Source: Yponomeuta sedellus
Lineage: Eukaryota; Arthropoda; Insecta; Lepidoptera; Yponomeutidae
Assembly: GCA_934045075.1 (NCBI GenBank)
Contig: OW203722.1
Span: forward strand, 25,821,226-25,885,225
Direction of reading: 5' to 3'
DNA length: 64,000 nt
How positions within the stretch are numbered: position 1 is the first letter of the stretch; each line of letters opens with the position of its first letter. The notes beneath the pieces are model-generated. The model worked only from the letters and a program-made list of their open reading frames with translations, made no database searches and had not been told where the DNA came from. Positions 61,481 to 64,000 of this stretch are shown one piece after another. Made by a program: the position numbers and the translations under genes.

Positions 61481-61537
61481 ACAATGATGAATACCTCAGA
61501 CACTCGGGTTCCGAGTGTCTGAGGTATTCATCATTGT
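61481..61537. repeat. 27-bp perfect hairpin
   Basis: 61481-61507 and 61511-61537 are exact reverse complements with a 3-base loop (GTT). The arm contains a SINE-C-like CTCAGACACTCGG motif. Confidence 0.85.
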
Positions 61538-61661
61538 AATATCCATATGTTACATTGTGATCCTATGCGATGTTTGCGTTTGTTAGTGTATAGTCTACTT
61601 AATGTTGGTCTTACTGTGTATGTGAAAATGCAAATAAATTATTCATCTATGTATCCATCAA

Positions 61662-61865
61662 CGACTTATGAACGTTGATGAAGCGAAGGTGATCTGTCAG
61701 GATCGTTGCAGGTGGCAGTCGCTGGTCTCTGCCTACCCCTCTGGGATACAGGCGTGAGGTTATGTATGTATGTATGTATGTATGTATGTATGTATGTATG
61801 TATGTATGTATGTATGTATGTATGTATGTATGTATGTATGTATGTATGTATGTATGTATGTATGT
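61662..61865 (+). repeat. RTE-1 3' end with (TATG)n tail
   Basis: ACGACTTATGAACGTTGATG, CAGGATCGTTGCAGGTGGCA and GGGATACAGGCGTGAGGTTA run straight into about 104 bp of (TATG)n (61761-61864). Frames across the repeat are artefacts. Confidence 0.7.
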
Positions 61866-61867
61866 TT

Positions 61868-61976
61868 ATCTATCAAATACCTCAGCGCTTGAAATTGCCA
61901 ATCCGCAGTGGACACTCATGGTAATTGAGTCCTACTCTCCCTCTAAGAGATGTTCTGTGTCCTACAGTGAACGTTA
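61868..61976 (+). repeat. SINE-C 3' part
   Basis: AATACCTCAGCGCTTGAAAT, TGCCAATCCGCAGTGGACAC and the tail CTCTAAGAGATGTTCTGTGT. Confidence 0.6.
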
Positions 61977-62095
61977 ATAAGATAAGATAAGAATATTCTG
62001 TTTTGTACACCAGAAAAAAACCCACATAAAATTATTACAAAGATAAAGTAAAATTGGCGGTCTTATTTCTCTCAGCACTTTCTTCCAGGCAACCT
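61977..62095 (-). repeat. LINE-T1 3' tail
   Basis: AAGATAAGATAAGAATATTC, TTGTACACCAGAAAAA, AAAATTGGCGGTCTTATTTC and TTTCTTCCAGGCAACC on the plus strand: mirrored family order, with the body nearly complete. Confidence 0.65.
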
Positions 62096-62174
62096 ACTGT
62101 GGAGAGTTGCTAAAGGAAAAGCGGACGGGCAGTTGGTGCAAATATGAATATCGATATATATCTATCTACCTATC

Positions 62175-62385
62175 TAATCAGCCCACATAAACCCACTGCT
62201 GGGCATAGACCTCCTTTTTATTGCGCCATTCCTCACAGTCCTGTGCTAACCTGATCCATCTCTGACCCGCAACCCTCACGATGTCGTCTGACCATCGTGT
62301 CGGTGTGGTCTGCCTACCAACCTCCTTCCCTCCCTTGGCCACCACTCCGATACTGCCCTGGTTCACCGGCCGTCTTCCCTTCTAG
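62175..62385 (-). pseudogene. RTE-2-type LINE C-terminal fragment
   Basis: On the minus strand the frame reads TPTRWSDDIVRVAGQRWIRL, AQDCEEWRNKKEVYAQQW and a stop. The R-W-S/D-D-D-(I/L) ... W ... A-x-D ... W-R ... QQW pattern is the conserved C-terminus of RTE-like LINE proteins. Upstream domains are absent. Confidence 0.7.
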
Positions 62386-62584
62386 CCAAGTGTCGATACA
62401 TATACTTATATTTGCGGCTGCGTAAAAGAAAACGAATAAGATTTCTATGTCAACAACATGTTTCCTTCATTTTTAGTCGTAATCATAGAGTGATTCGATT
62501 GATTTATCGCGGTTCGCGCGTTTTGTGGCGCTTAAATCTTCTTTATTCGTTTTACAACAAAATGTACTTTATTTAAATAAATAA

Positions 62585-62724
62585 ATGAATGAATGAATGA
62601 ATGAACGAACGAACGAACGAACGAACGAACGAACGAACGAACGAACGAACGAACGAACGAACGAACGAACGAACGAACGAACGAACGAACGAACGAACGA
62701 ACGAATGAATGAATGAATAAATAT
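62585..62724 (+). repeat. GAAT/GAAC microsatellite
   Basis: About four GAAT units, about 28 GAAC units, then about four GAAT units. It lies at the A-rich tail side of the SINE-E copy that follows. Confidence 0.9.
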
Positions 62725-62725
62725 A

Positions 62726-62971
62726 TTAATAAATAAATAAATAAGTAAATATTCATGGACATCTCGTTAGGCCCATACAAAGTACAACTAAATGACTTGT
62801 GTTATAGGTGCTAACTCTACGATAGATTTAATACAATAAATACATAGATAACATCCAAGACCCGAGATGAACTAGCAAAGTTTGTTTCCTAGTTTGATCC
62901 GGCCGAGGATCGAACCCGAGACCTTCGGTTTTACAGTCAGCGTGCCAAACCGCTGTGCTACCGAGGCCGAT
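62726..62971 (-). repeat. SINE-E copy
   Basis: Same landmarks as 25088 and 59412. The head on the minus strand reads CGGCCTCGGTAGCACAGCGG, TTTGGCACGCTGACTGTAAA and GGGTTCGATCCTCGGCCGG. Confidence 0.65.
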
Positions 62972-63154
62972 TTATACGAAATAATTCTTTAAAATTGTGC
63001 CAGGCACAGGCCAATAGGTATATTAGCAATACCAATTTACTATACCTTCACAAATGTACGTAACTTAGAAAAAAATTTCATTGGTACTGGGGACCGGGGA
63101 ATCAAACCTAGGCCCCTTGTTTTCGAGTATTTCTTTTTAATAGATATATAGAGA
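62972..63154. other. Possible decayed tRNA-like SINE head
   Basis: ACCGGGGAATCAAACCTAGG at about 63096 resembles a degenerate B-box region on the minus strand. No A box or body was recognised. Confidence 0.25.
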
Positions 63155-63280
63155 ATTAAGGTTTTAATTCACAACCAGAAAAAAGAATACAACCATATTT
63201 TCTTAAATCTAAGTAATGTTATACAATTGGCGATCTTATCGCTAAGAGCGATCTCGATACTGTAAGGTGTAATTGTCTTT
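63155..63280 (-). repeat. LINE-T1-like tail, diverged
   Basis: ACCAGAAAAAAGAATACAAC and TACAATTGGCGATCTTATCG on the plus strand, in mirrored family order. Confidence 0.45.
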
Positions 63281-63427
63281 TTTTGTTTTTTTTTATGATG
63301 CATGCAAGGCAATACGCAGTTTTTTAAATTAAAATAGACTTTTGTGAAATAAAAAAATGTAATGTTTGGTAATTCCGAACCGGTAATACGCATTTAATTT
63401 ACATTTATAGAAGTAGTGTGTTGTGTA

Positions 63428-63672
63428 CAGTCTATTTTTTCTTACATGTCCAATTTAGTAAACAAGATTCTAACCTTAAAATTGAGATACGATGCCTAAA
63501 CTAGACATTTTCTCGCAAATTCATGAACTGTCATGAACTATGTTTATAAAATTGGCAGCGTATTATCTAAAAGAGTGTTCCAGGTTACTTAATTTATGGA
63601 AATATGGCAGTTTTGGACTAAAAAAATCACAGTTTTATTGTCTAAATTGGACAAGTAAGTATAAATAGACTG
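63428..63672. mobile_element. Mariner-type MITE, copy 2
   Basis: TA at 63426-63427 and 63673-63674. Ends CAGTCTATTTTTTCTTAC and, inverted, GTAAGTATAAATAGACTG. It shares GTAAACAAGATTCTAACCTT with the copy at 61195 (there on the opposite side). Non-coding. Confidence 0.7.
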
Positions 63673-63689
63673 TAATGACACTTACACAT

Positions 63690-63773
63690 AATTATATATT
63701 AAACGGGTCTTACCGCGATTATTTACGTCGGAAATTTAGATGATTCCGTTTTTCCTAATAAATAATCACGATT
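63690..63773 (+). repeat. Fragment related to 45965 repeat
   Basis: CGGGTCTTACCGCGATTATT, then TTTTTCCTAATAAATAATCA. The last 20 bases resemble CCTAATAAATAATCGCAATT near 46082. Confidence 0.4.
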
Positions 63774-63968
63774 AACAACCGTTGGAGTAAACGTGTTCTT
63801 GAGTGGAGACCGCGACTCGGCAAACGTAGTGTAGGACGCCGTCCTACCAGGTGGGATGACGATCTGCGAAAAACTGCAGGCAGATGCTGGATGCGGCAAG
63901 CTGAAGACAGGGCCCTATGGCGCTCATTAGGGGAGGGCTGTGTGCAGCAGTGGAATAATATAGCCTGA
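63774..63968 (+). pseudogene. RTE-2 LINE C-terminal fragment
   Basis: 64 codons and TGA: VLEWRPRLGKRSVGRRPTRW, DDDLRKTAGRCWMRQAEDRA, LWRSLGEGCVQQWNNIA. This is the same conserved C-terminus as at 62175 and reveals the coding origin of the GGGGAGGGCTGTG end motif at 53670, 58870 and 60395. An A/G-rich tail follows. 5'-truncated. Confidence 0.75.
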
Positions 63969-64000
63969 AGAAGGAGAAGAAGACACGTTTAATATACTAG

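Overview
The window looks like transposon-dense nuclear DNA from a moth or butterfly (Lepidoptera, possibly a noctuid-like moth; inference). The grounds are the repeat families: a 5S rRNA-derived SINE resembling HaSE3 of Helicoverpa, several tRNA-headed SINEs, lepidopteran-type Helitron ends (TC...CTAG between A and T), RTE-like LINE ends with (TATG)n tails, Jockey-type LINEs whose ORF1 carries a PHD-like finger or an L1/baculovirus-FP-like fold, and a Penelope-like GIY-YIG fragment. There is no operon-like organisation and no real tRNA, rRNA or CRISPR locus.

Layout. 1-11.6 kb: nested SINEs, LINE tails, Helitrons, a Penelope fragment, a decayed reverse-transcriptase fragment with two datable insertions (5.6-6.3 kb) and a non-autonomous hAT element with an 8-bp target duplication (10.1-10.8 kb). 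11.6-24.4 kb: a very large inverted-repeat structure, two nearly identical arms of about 3.2 kb around a 2.45-kb spacer. Each arm has its own internal palindrome and repeat arrays. The right arm is split by a 3.9-kb CR1-like LINE with an open ORF2. 26-31 kb: a Jockey-type LINE with intact ORF1 and ORF2 and an extra open frame between them. 31.4-35.4 kb, minus strand: the one convincing host-type gene, a two-exon MADF-BESS protein (319 codons after splicing) whose 3.1-kb intron is full of SINEs and other repeats. 36.5-40.8 kb: a second Jockey-type LINE, full length but killed by a 7-bp duplication in ORF1 and one nonsense codon in ORF2. 41-64 kb: fragments of LINEs, SINEs, Penelope elements, Helitrons and mariner-type MITEs, with long microsatellites.

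How the parts relate. LINE reverse transcriptases explain most of the window: the SINEs and 5'-truncated LINE tails are their products, and two (TATG/CATA)n microsatellites sit exactly at RTE 3' ends. Several repeats carry perfect short-loop hairpins of 16-43 bp arms, where part of a repeat was copied back on itself. The most unusual object is the 11.6-24.4 kb inverted repeat: arms over 99% alike by eye, no recognisable coding sequence outside the nested LINE, shared CCCGACTGCA motifs at outer ends and internal palindromes, and a diverged relative of its end at 35.58 kb. I could not assign it to a named superfamily.

Family labels used below: SINE-A (tRNA-like head with GCCCATTAGCTCAG), SINE-5S (5S rRNA head), SINE-C (head GCGGTAGCCCAGTGGGTAG), SINE-D (head ATGGCGTAGCGGTAGC), SINE-E (head with Tyr-like CTGTAAA loop), LINE-T1 (tail GCCTGGAAGAAATT...AATAAAGAATATTCT), LINE-T2 (tail GGTAGAAAATGCTTA...GTGCAATAAAG), RTE-1 and RTE-2 (C-terminal LINE ORF fragments). 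All were defined by comparing copies within this window by eye, so exact edges are approximate unless target duplications are stated.
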